Assembly (NCBI GenBank): GCA_947467145.1
Contig: CANIGJ010000012.1
Coordinates: 1 to 64,000, forward strand
DNA length: 64,000 nucleotides
Reading direction: 5' to 3'
DNA from: Rhodospirillaceae bacterium
GTDB lineage: Bacteria; Pseudomonadota; Alphaproteobacteria; Rhodospirillales; UBA2165
Positions 27,282 to 36,640 of the stretch are shown here, piece after piece (the first letter of the stretch is position 1; each line of letters starts with the position of its first letter). The translations under genes were made by a program, and so were the position numbers. Under the pieces are notes generated by a model that searched no databases, was not told the origin of the DNA, and worked only from the letters and a program-made list of their open reading frames with translations.

Positions 27282-28630
27282 TTCTTTTTCTGGGGCTTGG
27301 CGTTCAGCGCGATGATGTCGCCGGCGCGCAGCCAATTGGCCGATCCCTTGGGCAGCAGGCCCTGCGCGCGCTTCGCCAGGCCGACGGCATCGACGGTGTT
27401 CTTCTTGAGCATAGCTTCTTCGGCCAGTGCCAAGGAGCTTTCGCCCATCTGGTCGTTCAGTCCGTAGGCGGTGGCGAGATAGCGCCACGACATCGCCTCA
27501 GTCGGCTCCTTGCTCAAGGCATATTGCAGATGCTCGATCGCCTTGGCGCGCAGTGCGGGATCGTTACGCTCGATCTGTGCGTGAGCAAGTTCGACGCGCA
27601 GCAGCGGTGAGGCGGGATCGATCGATACCGCGCGCTCATAAGACGGCAGCGACTCGGCGCCGCGCCCGTTCTCGAACAGCATCTGTCCTTTGAGCTCGTG
27701 GAAGTACGCATCATTGGGCGCTTCCACAATCAACTGGTCGATCAATGCGGTAGCTTTCGGCAGATTGGCGACGCGGTAAAACGCGATCGAACGGGCGTAA
27801 CGCGCCGGCAGCGAAGTGTCGCTCTCGGGGTAGCTTTTCAAGGTTGTCTGCAACGGTCGCATGAAGCCGGTGAGTTTGGCTTTCATACGCGCGTGCATGA
27901 CTTCGAATTCGGGTTTGGTCGGCGTATTGGAGAAGCGCGATTTGGCGATGAAGTTACGCACCGTATCGACGCGGTCGCGGCTGAGCGGATGGGTGCGCGC
28001 ATAGGGCTGCTGCTGGTTAGCGCTCAGGAGTTCCTGCTCGCCCAGGATATCGAAGAATTCGGCGAATCCCTTGGCCGATTGCCCGGTCGCCTCGAGGAAG
28101 CGCATGCCGGCGGCATCGGCCGCCGATTCCTGGCCGCGGCTGAACGACAAAAAGTTGTTCATGGCCAATTGTTGCGAGCCCTGCATGACGGCCATGCCGA
28201 CGTCGGCGCGCCCTGCCGCCATGGCCGCGCCGCCAAGTAACATGCCCAGGATCGACGAGGTCACGGCACTGCCGATTTCGTCTTGGGTCCGGCTCAAATG
28301 GCCGCCCGCGATATGGCCGCTTTCATGGGCGATCACGCCGATCACCTGCGAGGCGTTTTCGCTGCGCAATAGCAGCCCGGTATGCATAAACAGGTTCTGG
28401 CCGGCGGCGACGAACGCGTTCAGGCTGTCGTCGTTAACGATATAAATATCGATCGAATCGGGGTCGAGGCCCGCAACTTGCCACAAGGGCGTTGCGTAGG
28501 CGCGAATGGTATGTTCAATCTCGGCGTCCCGTATTAAGGATATTCCTCTCTGGGCGTGCGCCGGCACCGCCGAAAGCGCGACGAGGAACATAAGAGCACA
28601 AGAAAACCAGGCGCCGACGCGGCTTTTCAT
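27278..28630 (-). CDS. M48 family metalloprotease with TPR region (BepA-like)
   Basis: A 450-residue periplasmic zinc protease. The signal peptide is cut after AHA near residue 26. The zinc motif HESGH is at residues 102-106 and the third ligand Glu lies in SRGQESAADAAG near 168. From about 250 to the end, helical repeats with TPR character follow (AYFHELKGQMLFENGRGAE, AMSWRYLATAYG). BepA in E. coli degrades misfolded outer-membrane proteins and helps LptD assembly, and the same layout suggests a similar role. The ATG at 28630 directly begins the signal peptide. It is divergent from the GGT-like gene. Confidence 0.9.
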   Translation of the reverse strand: MKSRVGAWFSCALMFLVALSAVPAHAQRGISLIRDAEIEHTIRAYATPLWQVAGLDPDSIDIYIVNDDSLNAFVAAGQNLFMHTGLLLRSENASQVIGVIAHESGHIAGGHLSRTQDEIGSAVTSSILGMLLGGAAMAAGRADVGMAVMQGSQQLAMNNFLSFSRGQESAADAAGMRFLEATGQSAKGFAEFFDILGEQELLSANQQQPYARTHPLSRDRVDTVRNFIAKSRFSNTPTKPEFEVMHARMKAKLTGFMRPLQTTLKSYPESDTSLPARYARSIAFYRVANLPKATALIDQLIVEAPNDAYFHELKGQMLFENGRGAESLPSYERAVSIDPASPLLRVELAHAQIERNDPALRAKAIEHLQYALSKEPTEAMSWRYLATAYGLNDQMGESSLALAEEAMLKKNTVDAVGLAKRAQGLLPKGSANWLRAGDIIALNAKPQKKK

Positions 28631-28666
28631 TAGGGACCTTTCCCGCAGCAGGACCAAGGTAGGTTC

Positions 28667-30310
28667 GTGAGTCATATACGTCAATTCTATGCACGGTTGA
28701 TCTGCGTTCCGGCGGCTCTTGTGTCGCTTGCGGCCTGCAACATGCTGCCCGGTTCCTCGCCCACACCGGAATCGCCATTGATCGCGGAGATCAAGAAAGT
28801 CTCAGGCGCGGCGGCGGGCGACGAGCCCCAGGCGATTGTCGAGGCCCGCAATATCCTCGCCCAGGGCGGCTCGGCCGCCGACGCGGCGGTGGCAATTTAT
28901 TTCACCCTGGCCGCGACCCTGCCGTCATCGGCCAGCCTGGGTGGCGGCGGAATGTGTCTGGTTTATGACGCCAAGGCCGGCAAGGTCGAGGCGCTCGATT
29001 TCCTGAACCGCGCGCCGGCTGCGGTACCGCCCACGGCCGAGCGGCCCAGCGCGGTACCCGGCAATCCGATGGGATTTTGGACGCTGCACGCGCGCTACGG
29101 CAAAATGCCGTGGAGCCAGCTCGTCACGCCGGGCGAGCGGTTTGCCCGCCTGGGATCGCCCGCGTCGCGCATCCTGGTCGCCGATCTGGCGCCGGTGGCG
29201 GCACCCCTGCTGCAAGACCCGGAAAGCCGCAAGGTCTTCGCCGATCCGACCGGGCGACCGCTGGCCGAAGGCGGCAAATTGCTCCAGCCCGATCTTGCGC
29301 GGGTGTTGTCCGCGATCCGTCTGGGCGGGCCCAGCGAGTTCTATCGCGGTGCGATCGCGCGCGATCTGGTCAACGGCACCAAGGCGGCGGGCGGATCGCT
29401 AGAACTGTCCGATCTCGAAGCTTACCGCGCCGAGTGGCGCCCGACGGTGCAGGTCAAAGACGGTAATCGCGTCGCGCATTTTGCGCCGCCGCCGGCGGCA
29501 GCGGGAACCGTCGAAGCGCAGATGTATTCGATGATCTTCGAGCGCGGCGGCTTCTCGTCGGCGAGTGTCGCCGAGCGTATGCATATCCTGGCCGAAACCT
29601 CGTTGCGCGGTTATGCCGATCGTGCGCGGTGGATGCGTGACGATTATGGCTCAGTCGATTCGCTGGCGACCCTGACGTCGCGCCCCGTGACCGAACGGCT
29701 GATGCGCAGTTTCGATCCGCAGCGTCACAGCGCGCCCGGTAGTTTCGCGCCGCCGCCGGCGACGCGGCCCGAGAATCCGTCGGCGACGAGTTTTGTGGTC
29801 GCGGACACTAACGGTTCGGCCGTCGCCTGCGCCTTGACCATGAATAACGCGTTCGGCACCGGCCGCATGGCGCGCGGCACCGGCGTGATGCTGGCCGCCG
29901 CACCTAGCGCGCAAGGGCGTGGGCCCGCATCGCTCGGTCCCATGATCGTGATGAACGAAAGCAGCAAGCAGATGTTCTTTGCTGGCAGTGCGGCGGGCGG
30001 CGTTGCGGCGCCCAGCGCGCTGATGAGCGTGGCGACGCGGGTGCTGTTCGCCGAACAGCCGCTTGATGTGGCGATGCGCGCACCCCGCGTCCATCATGGC
30101 GGCTCGCCCGATATCACCTATGTCGAGCCCGAAGCGGCGCGCGAGGATGTGCAGCAATTGGTCGCGCGCGGGCACACGATGGCGACGACGCCGACGCTCG
30201 GGCTGGTCAACGTGATCAGCTGTCCGGGCGGCATGCCGCGCGCCAAAAATCTGTGTTCGGTGATGAGCGATCCGCGCGGACATGGCATCGCCATGTTCTC
30301 CAACGATTGA
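28667..30310 (+). CDS. Gamma-glutamyltransferase-like lipoprotein, likely inactive
   Basis: A 547-residue protein with the gamma-glutamyltranspeptidase fold signature. The lipobox LAAC has Cys24. SSASLGGGGMCLVYDAKAG corresponds to the large-subunit GGGG motif, and NAFGTGRMARGTG to the small subunit. A gapless comparison with the E. coli GGT nucleophile region puts Ala373 where the autocatalytic Thr stands, with Thr374 next to it. The substrate-binding Arg of the DFREKAP segment reads Leu113 in DFLNRAP. Self-cleavage is therefore doubtful. GTG start with AAGGTAGG upstream. It is followed by an aminotransferase gene 18 bases downstream. Confidence 0.78.
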   Translation: MSHIRQFYARLICVPAALVSLAACNMLPGSSPTPESPLIAEIKKVSGAAAGDEPQAIVEARNILAQGGSAADAAVAIYFTLAATLPSSASLGGGGMCLVYDAKAGKVEALDFLNRAPAAVPPTAERPSAVPGNPMGFWTLHARYGKMPWSQLVTPGERFARLGSPASRILVADLAPVAAPLLQDPESRKVFADPTGRPLAEGGKLLQPDLARVLSAIRLGGPSEFYRGAIARDLVNGTKAAGGSLELSDLEAYRAEWRPTVQVKDGNRVAHFAPPPAAAGTVEAQMYSMIFERGGFSSASVAERMHILAETSLRGYADRARWMRDDYGSVDSLATLTSRPVTERLMRSFDPQRHSAPGSFAPPPATRPENPSATSFVVADTNGSAVACALTMNNAFGTGRMARGTGVMLAAAPSAQGRGPASLGPMIVMNESSKQMFFAGSAAGGVAAPSALMSVATRVLFAEQPLDVAMRAPRVHHGGSPDITYVEPEAAREDVQQLVARGHTMATTPTLGLVNVISCPGGMPRAKNLCSVMSDPRGHGIAMFSND

Positions 30311-30328
30311 TCGCTCGATGATCCCGCT

Positions 30329-31474
30329 ATGGCCTTGAAGATCGCGCGCCGCGGCGCCGTTCCGCCATTTATCGTGATGGATGTCATGCGCGCCGCCAAT
30401 GCGCGCGCCGCCGCCGGCGGCGACGTCGTTCATCTCGAGGTCGGTCAGCCCTCGACCGGCGCGCCCGAAGCGGTATTGCGCGCCGCCGAGGCCGCGTTGC
30501 GGTCCGAAAAGCTCGGTTATACCGAGGCCTTGGGCCTAGCGGAGCTACGCAGCCGCATCGCCGGACATTACCGCGCGCGGTACGGCCTCGATCTCGATCC
30601 CGCACGCGTCGTGGTGACGACGGGATCGTCGGGTGCGTTCTTGCTGACCTTCCTGGCCGCGTTCGAGGCGGGCGACCGCATCGCGCTCACGAGCCCGAGC
30701 TATCCCGCTTACAAGAACATCCTACAGCCGCTGGGCATTGAGATCGCCGATATCGTGGTCGGGCCGCAGACGCGGTTTCAGCCGACGATGGATCTGCTCG
30801 ATAAGGCCGGAAAGCTCGATGGCCTGATGGTCGCGAGCCCATCCAATCCGACGGGCAGCATGCTCGACGCCGCGGCGATGAAGGATTTGGTGACGGGGTG
30901 CAGCTCGCGCGGCATCCGCCTGATCTCCGACGAGATCTATCACGGCATCACCTACGATGCGGCGGCGGTTAGCGCGCTTGAATTCGGCGACGAGATGATC
31001 GTCATCAACAGCTTTTCGAAATATTTCTCGATGACGGGATGGCGGTTGGGCTGGATGGTCGTGCCGCCCGATCTGGTGCGTTCGGTCGAATGCCTGGCGC
31101 AGAATTTCTTCGTCGCACCGCCGACCTTGTCGCAACTGGCGGCCTGCGCGGTGTTCGATTGCGGCGACGAATTGGATGCCAATGTGCGCTCCTATGCGCG
31201 CAACCGTGAACTCTTGCTTGATCGTCTGCCGCGAGCGGGCTTTCGCGATATCGCCCCGCCGGATGGTGCGTTCTACCTGTATGCCGATGTCGGGCACTTG
31301 ACCAACGACAGCGCCGATTTTTGTCGCCGTATGTTGGCTGAGACCGGCGTCGCGGCGACTCCCGGCATCGATTTCGACACCACGCGTGGGGCTCGGTTCA
31401 TCCGCTTCTGCTATGCGGGGTCCTTCGATGACGCGGCGGCTGCCGCCGAACGGCTAGAGACCTGGCTTAAATAA
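30329..31474 (+). CDS. Pyridoxal phosphate-dependent aminotransferase (class I/II)
   Basis: A 381-residue fold-type I aminotransferase. The PLP-lysine lies in SFSKYFSMTGWRLGW, the exact SxSKxxxMTGWR signature near residue 230. ASPSNPTGSMLD (aspartate-aminotransferase Asn) and SDEIYHGITY (Asp pairing with the pyridine N) are seen upstream. The C-terminal Arg for the substrate carboxylate is in ARFIRFCYAG. It starts 18 bases after the GGT-like gene, so the two are likely co-transcribed. It ends at the bidirectional terminator shared with rne. Substrate unknown. Confidence 0.9.
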   Translation: MALKIARRGAVPPFIVMDVMRAANARAAAGGDVVHLEVGQPSTGAPEAVLRAAEAALRSEKLGYTEALGLAELRSRIAGHYRARYGLDLDPARVVVTTGSSGAFLLTFLAAFEAGDRIALTSPSYPAYKNILQPLGIEIADIVVGPQTRFQPTMDLLDKAGKLDGLMVASPSNPTGSMLDAAAMKDLVTGCSSRGIRLISDEIYHGITYDAAAVSALEFGDEMIVINSFSKYFSMTGWRLGWMVVPPDLVRSVECLAQNFFVAPPTLSQLAACAVFDCGDELDANVRSYARNRELLLDRLPRAGFRDIAPPDGAFYLYADVGHLTNDSADFCRRMLAETGVAATPGIDFDTTRGARFIRFCYAGSFDDAAAAAERLETWLK

Positions 31475-31487
31475 TTTCAGCCGAACA

Positions 31488-31522
31488 AGAAAAAGGCCCG
31501 ATCTTGTGGATCGGGCCCGTTT
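31488..31522. terminator. Bidirectional Rho-independent terminator between the aminotransferase gene and rne
   Basis: The nine-base perfect stem has arms GGCCCGATC (31495-31503) and GATCGGGCC (31509-31517), with loop TTGTG. It is followed on the plus strand by GTTT. On the minus strand it is followed by TTTTTCTT, so it is strongest as the rne terminator. Confidence 0.85.
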
Positions 31523-31536
31523 CGGTGTGTCTGCGC

Positions 31537-34500
31537 CTATTCGGTGAGGCGTTGCCACCAGCCGCGACGCGGCGGGCCGGCCGGCGCTTCTTCTTCGACC
31601 TTGGGGGCTGGAGGCGGCGGGGTGGGTGCCGGTGCAGGCTCGACATAGATCGGCGCCGGCGCGGGCGTGGGTGAGGTTTCGATCAAGGTTGGCTCAGGCA
31701 CGCTCGCCGCTGGTTGCGGCTCGTCACGGTCGCTGGCAGCCCAGAGCGTCGGTTCCGCGGCGGCCGGTGAAGTGCTCTCCGCCGTATCGGCGTTTGCGGT
31801 ATCGCCATCCGTGCGCGGTCCACGGCGGCGACGGACGCGCCGGCGGCGGCGTCCACCTTCACCCGGGGTGCCGGCCATGGAACCGGCTTGGGCGGCGTCG
31901 AACGGTGCGTCCTGATCGCTCTCCTCGCCGTCGGCATCGGTCTCGAAGCCGTCCAGCGCATCGCCGGCCGGTTGGCCATTCGCTTGCGCGGCCTGATCGG
32001 GGCGGGGGGTGCCGTCTTCGCGACGACCGCGATTGCGGCCGCGTCCACCGCGCCGTCCACGACGGCGACGTCCTTCGGCGGAGCGTTCGTCGTTTGGCTG
32101 TGTGTTCTCGCCGCCCGTCGCATCGGCGTTGCGTGTATCGCCGTCGTTCGACTCGACGCCCGCTTCATTGGTTTCGTCGAAATCGTCCTCGTCGTCATCG
32201 GCGGGACGGCTGCCCTGCGGCTGGGCCTGCTGGTTGTCGCGGTTCCCTTCGGGACGATCCTCGCCACCGCGCCGACGTCCGCGCCGGCGGCGTCTGCGGC
32301 GACCGCCGTCTTCGCTTCCGCCTTCGCCGTCACGCTGTTCGCGGCGTTGTTCGCCATCGGCTTGCTGCTCGGACCGTTCTTGCCGTTCCGGTCGCTCCGA
32401 ACGTTCTTGACGTTCCGGCCGTTCGTGTCGCTCGTTGCGGTCGTTACGATCATTGCGCTCATGACGTTCGGCGCGCGCCGGCCGTTCCGAACGCTCTTCG
32501 CCTTCGTCACCGTCGTGATGCAGCGGCGAGCTGCGTTCGATCGTGTATTTCGGCGGGATCAGCGCGTCGTCGCTGGCGATGATGATGTGCGTCTGGAACT
32601 TGGTTTCGAGTTCGAGCAGATGCGCGCGCTTGTGGTTAAGCAGGTAGAGCGCGACGCTCGACGACATCGCAACCGTCAGGGCGGTCGCGCGCCGCTTCAT
32701 CGCTTCTTCCTCGATGCCGCGCAGTACGTGCAGCGCGGTCGATTCGGTGGAGCGCAGGATGCCGGTGCCGGCGCAATGCGGGCACATGTCGGTTACGGTT
32801 TCGGCCAGGCTCGGACGCAGGCGCTGGCGCGACAGTTCGAGTAGGCCGAACGGGCTGATGCGTCCGATCTGGATACGGGCGCGGTCGCGGCGCATCGCTT
32901 CCTTCAGGCGGCGTTCGACGGCCGTCTGGTTGCGCGAATGATCCATATCGATGAAGTCGATGACGACCAGGCCGGCCAGATCGCGCAGGCGAAGCTGACG
33001 CGCGATTTCGGTCGCCGCTTCGGTATTCGTGCGCAACGCCGTCTCTTCGATATTGCGGCCACGCGTGGCGCGGCCCGAGTTCACGTCGATCGCGACCAAC
33101 GCTTCGGTTGCGTTCATGACGATGTAGCCGCCCGATTTGAGCTGCACGGTCGGCGAGTTCATCCCTTCGAGCTGATTCTCGATTCCATAGCGGGCGAACA
33201 GCGGAACGCTTTCGTCTTTATATTGCTGAACCTTCTTGGTGTGGCTCGGGATCAGCATTTTCATGAGATCCTTGCTGACGCGATAGGCGTCATCGCCTTC
33301 AACCACGACTTCTTCGATATCGCGCGTGTACAGATCGCGAATCGCGCGGTTGATGATGCTCGCTTCGCCATGGATCAGCGCGGGTGCGCTGGAGGCCAAG
33401 GTCAGCGTGCGGATGTCGTTCCACAGACGCAGCAGATAGTCGTAGTCGCGCTTAATCTCGGCCTTGTTGCGATCCGCACCCGCGGTGCGCACGATCAGCG
33501 CCATGCCGCGCGGTACTTCGAGATCGGAAATGATCGACTTCAGGCGCTTGCGGTCCTGACCGCCGCCGATCTTGCGCGAGATGCCGCCGCCCTTGCCGGT
33601 ATTCGGCATGAGCACGCAGTAACGTCCGGCGAGCGACAGGTACGTGGTCAGCGCCGCGCCCTTGTTGCCGCGTTCTTCCTTGACCACCTGCACCAACAGG
33701 ATCTGGCGGCGCTTGATGACTTCCTGGATCTTGTAGCGGCGCATCGCGCGTTGCGGCGGACGGCGGCGTTCGACGGCCTCGTCCACATCGTCGCCGCCGA
33801 CGGTCTCCAACGGTTTTGCCGGGCCGGCATGGACGACCTGCTCGATGATGGCGCTGTGCTCGGGCTCGGAGCCTTCGGCGTCCTCGGCCGTCTCGGCATT
33901 GTAGGTATGCTCAGCGTGTTCGGCATGATCCGCAGGTTCGCTGTCCGAGGCCTGCTCGGTGGCGACGGGCGCATCGGCCTGTTTGCCGACAACGGGCTCG
34001 ACGTCATGCTGTTCAACAACGGGGCCTTGGACGCTCTCCGGCTCCGGCATGGCTTCCGCCATGGTCGTGTTGCGCGGCTCGCGATCTGCGTTATTGGACG
34101 GTTCGTCGTCGGTGGCAGCGTCGGTTTCGTGATGGCTTTCGCCATCGTCGGACGCGCTGGCGTCGGGCTGGTTGTCGTGGTCGCGATGCTGATCCGCATG
34201 AGCTTCATGGTGCTCATCGTCTTCGTCATGCTCGTCGTCATGAGCGTCATCGTGGCCGTCGGCCGGCTGTGCGCCGCCGTTTTCCGCCTGGCGTTGGGCG
34301 CGGGCGGCTTCACGGGCATCTTCGCGGGCTTCGCGGGCGCGTTCGGCGGCTTCTTCCGCCTCGTCTTCCTCAGCCTGTTCGGCGAGCAGACGTTCGCGAT
34401 CGGCAACCGGGATCTGGTAGTAGTCCGGGTGGATTTCGTTAAAGGCCAGGAAGCCGTGGCGATTGCCGCCGTAATCGACGAACGCCGCCTGTAGGGACGG

Positions 34501-34650
34501 TTCGACCCGGGTTACTTTAGCGAGATAGATATTGCCTTTGAGCTGTTTGCGGGAAGCCGACTCGACGTCGAATTCTTCAAGCTGATTCCCGTCTAGAACC
34601 GCGACCCGAGTTTCCTCCGGGTGGGCGGCATCGATCAACATTCGTTTCAT
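31537..34650 (-). CDS. rne: Ribonuclease E
   Basis: A 1037-residue endoribonuclease for rRNA processing and mRNA decay. The N terminus MKRMLIDAAHPEETRVAVLDG is the usual one. The S1 RNA-binding domain (about 25-300) is split by a long acidic insertion (about 92-300) typical of alphaproteobacterial RNase E, here with a His/Asp-rich tract at about 132-175. The DNase I-like catalytic core follows, with metal-binding Asp residues in AIDVNSGRATRG and IDFIDMDHSRN, then the Zn-link CPHC (in DMCPHCAGTG). The C-terminal half is disordered, very rich in Arg and Glu (RPERQERSE repeats), with Ala/Pro-rich linkers, and serves as the degradosome scaffold. ATG 34650 is the family start. Confidence 0.95.
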   Translation of the reverse strand: MKRMLIDAAHPEETRVAVLDGNQLEEFDVESASRKQLKGNIYLAKVTRVEPSLQAAFVDYGGNRHGFLAFNEIHPDYYQIPVADRERLLAEQAEEDEAEEAAERAREAREDAREAARAQRQAENGGAQPADGHDDAHDDEHDEDDEHHEAHADQHRDHDNQPDASASDDGESHHETDAATDDEPSNNADREPRNTTMAEAMPEPESVQGPVVEQHDVEPVVGKQADAPVATEQASDSEPADHAEHAEHTYNAETAEDAEGSEPEHSAIIEQVVHAGPAKPLETVGGDDVDEAVERRRPPQRAMRRYKIQEVIKRRQILLVQVVKEERGNKGAALTTYLSLAGRYCVLMPNTGKGGGISRKIGGGQDRKRLKSIISDLEVPRGMALIVRTAGADRNKAEIKRDYDYLLRLWNDIRTLTLASSAPALIHGEASIINRAIRDLYTRDIEEVVVEGDDAYRVSKDLMKMLIPSHTKKVQQYKDESVPLFARYGIENQLEGMNSPTVQLKSGGYIVMNATEALVAIDVNSGRATRGRNIEETALRTNTEAATEIARQLRLRDLAGLVVIDFIDMDHSRNQTAVERRLKEAMRRDRARIQIGRISPFGLLELSRQRLRPSLAETVTDMCPHCAGTGILRSTESTALHVLRGIEEEAMKRRATALTVAMSSSVALYLLNHKRAHLLELETKFQTHIIIASDDALIPPKYTIERSSPLHHDGDEGEERSERPARAERHERNDRNDRNERHERPERQERSERPERQERSEQQADGEQRREQRDGEGGSEDGGRRRRRRRGRRRGGEDRPEGNRDNQQAQPQGSRPADDDEDDFDETNEAGVESNDGDTRNADATGGENTQPNDERSAEGRRRRGRRGGRGRNRGRREDGTPRPDQAAQANGQPAGDALDGFETDADGEESDQDAPFDAAQAGSMAGTPGEGGRRRRRVRRRRGPRTDGDTANADTAESTSPAAAEPTLWAASDRDEPQPAASVPEPTLIETSPTPAPAPIYVEPAPAPTPPPPAPKVEEEAPAGPPRRGWWQRLTE

Positions 34651-35090
34651 GTATGGATAAACTCCGGTACCCGAGGCGCGCGCCATCTACGGACCGCGAC
34701 GCCCATCGGGTTGATTTGGGATCTGTGCCGATGGCGCCAAACGAATCACTCCGCTCGTTCTGGGAACGGGCAGGCCGGATCGCAGTCTTGGATACCGGTT
34801 GTGTCATGCTTTTGGCGGCCTCATCGGCGCGAAATTTCAAATATCGCCGTGTTCGGAGAGCGAATATTGCCCGTCCAGGACCGTGGCGACGAGTTAACAT
34901 ACTCGCGGGGAAAGATTTCGACAATGTTTTTGCCCGATAGTCGTTCGGCGCGCCCCGCACTGCTATTTGGCGCGCATTGTTGCGTTTTCGTTGCTGGCGG
35001 CGGCGAATCGGCGCATGTACAGACGAAATAATCGCGCAAAACAGCCGATTTGCGGGCTCCAGTCAGCGGTTTTTAAGGGGCGGTCGAGCG
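34651..35090. other. Divergent intergenic region between rne and the amidase gene
   Basis: This 440-base stretch holds no convincing gene. It contains the inferred rne promoter (34896-34924) and about 240 bases of rne leader, in keeping with the long autoregulated rne 5'UTR known from E. coli. It also has an AAGGGG ribosome-binding site (35075-35080) for the amidase. I see no clear promoter for the amidase side and no tRNA-like or riboswitch-like structure. Confidence 0.6.
34896..34924 (-). promoter_or_regulatory. Possible sigma-70 promoter of rne
   Basis: Read on the minus strand, TTGTCG (34924-34919) and TATGTT (34901-34896) are 17 bases apart. Each box matches four of six consensus bases. 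It lies in the only AT-richer part of the leader and would start transcription near 34889, giving a leader of about 240 bases. Confidence 0.4.
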
Positions 35091-36425
35091 GTGGCTTGGC
35101 GTTTCATCAATGTGATCACTCTGGCTTGGGGCTTGGCAGCGGTAGCGCTCGCCCCCAGTGCGTCCGTATGGGCCGCGACCGCCACGGATCTGCGGGTCGG
35201 GGTGGATGGCGAGCGCACGCGCCTGGTCATCGAGGTGTCCAGCAAGGTGGACTTTAACGTTTTCACCCTGGCCGACCCGTACCGTTTGATCATCGATGCC
35301 ACCGACGTCGATTGGCGGCTGGCCAATGAAAGCGGTCTGCGCGGCGGCCTGATCGCGGCGATGCGCTACGGTCAGCTCCAGCCCGGGGCCTCGCGCCTGG
35401 TGGTGGACCTGAAACAACCCGCCAAGGTGGGTAACTCCTTCGTGATCCCGCCGGCGGAGGGTAAGGCGTATCGCCTTGTATTCGATCTGGTGCCCACCGA
35501 TCTGGCGAGTTTCATGGCGCAGGCCAGGACCGGCGAGACGCCGGCCGCGGCGGCCGCGTCGCGCACCGAGCCGAGGGGGACTCCCGCGCAGCCCGCCGCC
35601 CAGATGACGGTTCAGCCGAAAGCCGCACCCGAAACGAAAGCCGCGGCCAATACAAATGCTAACCCTGGCACTAAAATGGCGGGCATCCCGTCGCCCGGCA
35701 CCCCCGGCCGCAAGCCGGAGCGGGCGGCCAAGCGCAAGGTCATCGTCATCGACCCGGGGCATGGCGGGGCCGATCCCGGCGCATTGGCGCCCTCGGGCAC
35801 CTATGAAAAGGACATCACCTTGGCGGCGGCCAGGGATTTCAAACGCCGGCTGGATGCCACCAAACGTTACGACGTGTACCTGACGCGGGATTCCGACACC
35901 TTTATCCGGTTGCGCGATCGCATCGCCATCGCGCGCGCCAAGAACGCCGATCTGTTCCTGTCGCTCCATGCGGACACCTTGTCGTCCAAGGGCGTGCGCG
36001 GCCTGTCGGTCTATACCCTGTCGGAAAAGGCCTCGGATAAAGAAGCGGCCGATCTGGCGGATAAGGAAAACAAGGCCGATCTCATCGCTGGGATCGACCT
36101 GACCTCGGAAAATCCCAACGTCACTAATATCCTGATCGATCTCGCCCAGCGCGAAACGATGAACGAATCAGCGCGGTTCGCCGGCAATCTGGTGGGCGAG
36201 TTGCGCTCCGTATCCAAGGTTCTGCCGCAGGCGCACCGCTTCGCCGGTTTCGCCGTCCTCAAGGCGCCGGATGTTCCGTCCGTCCTGCTGGAAATGGGCT
36301 TCTTGTCCAATCCGGAGGATGAAAAGGCGCTGACCAGCCCGGTTTACCGCGCCCGCATGGCCGACTCGCTGGTGCAGGCCGTCAATCGCTTCTTTCGCCA
36401 GGTCGAAAAGGCCGAGCGCGACTAA
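35091..36425 (+). CDS. amiC: N-acetylmuramoyl-L-alanine amidase (AmiC-type)
   Basis: A 444-residue periplasmic zinc amidase that cuts the lactyl-peptide bond of peptidoglycan at division. A signal peptide ends after VWA near residue 30. An AMIN domain (about 35-140) localises it to the septum, then a Pro/Ala/Lys-rich linker (145-215) leads to Amidase_3. Zinc ligands are seen as H224 (DPGHGGADPG), E238 (YEKDITL) and H293 (LSLHADT), and the catalytic Glu near 401 (LLEMGFLSN). GTG 35091 is chosen because of AAGGGG upstream and because it starts a clean signal peptide; an ATG at 34977 lacks both. Neighbours (rne, PBP1A, prfB) fit the usual alphaproteobacterial order. Confidence 0.9.
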   Translation: MAWRFINVITLAWGLAAVALAPSASVWAATATDLRVGVDGERTRLVIEVSSKVDFNVFTLADPYRLIIDATDVDWRLANESGLRGGLIAAMRYGQLQPGASRLVVDLKQPAKVGNSFVIPPAEGKAYRLVFDLVPTDLASFMAQARTGETPAAAAASRTEPRGTPAQPAAQMTVQPKAAPETKAAANTNANPGTKMAGIPSPGTPGRKPERAAKRKVIVIDPGHGGADPGALAPSGTYEKDITLAAARDFKRRLDATKRYDVYLTRDSDTFIRLRDRIAIARAKNADLFLSLHADTLSSKGVRGLSVYTLSEKASDKEAADLADKENKADLIAGIDLTSENPNVTNILIDLAQRETMNESARFAGNLVGELRSVSKVLPQAHRFAGFAVLKAPDVPSVLLEMGFLSNPEDEKALTSPVYRARMADSLVQAVNRFFRQVEKAERD

Positions 36426-36640
36426 ATTTCCCTGATTTTGGGGCCTTTTGGGGAACCCCTGAGCTGCCATGCAGTTGTGTGCGGGCGGGGGTGTCCCGCT
36501 CTCACTTGCGTCGATGCCTCGCCTGTGATTTGTGTCACCGCATTCAGCGCCATATTGGGGTCACAATCGCTCACTACTGCTGCGGTGGAGCGTTGCCGAG
36601 TTTCCATGAGGCCGCGATTTAACGGATCGAAACCCGCCTG

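Noticed and set aside
31800..32500. Short repeats in the rne region as a CRISPR array
   Set aside because: They lie in the RNase E frame and code for Arg/Glu-rich repeats; unit lengths and spacers are irregular.
32938..34494. A 518-codon open frame on the plus strand opposite rne
   Set aside because: It is antisense to the acidic, repeat-rich part of RNase E; low-complexity high-GC DNA leaves opposite frames open. No ribosome-binding site or recognisable domain.
36426..36640. A terminator or regulatory RNA between amiC and the PBP1A gene
   Set aside because: Only a short GGGG/CCCC pairing and weak promoter-like boxes (TTGTGT-N17-TATTGG) were seen, not enough for a feature.
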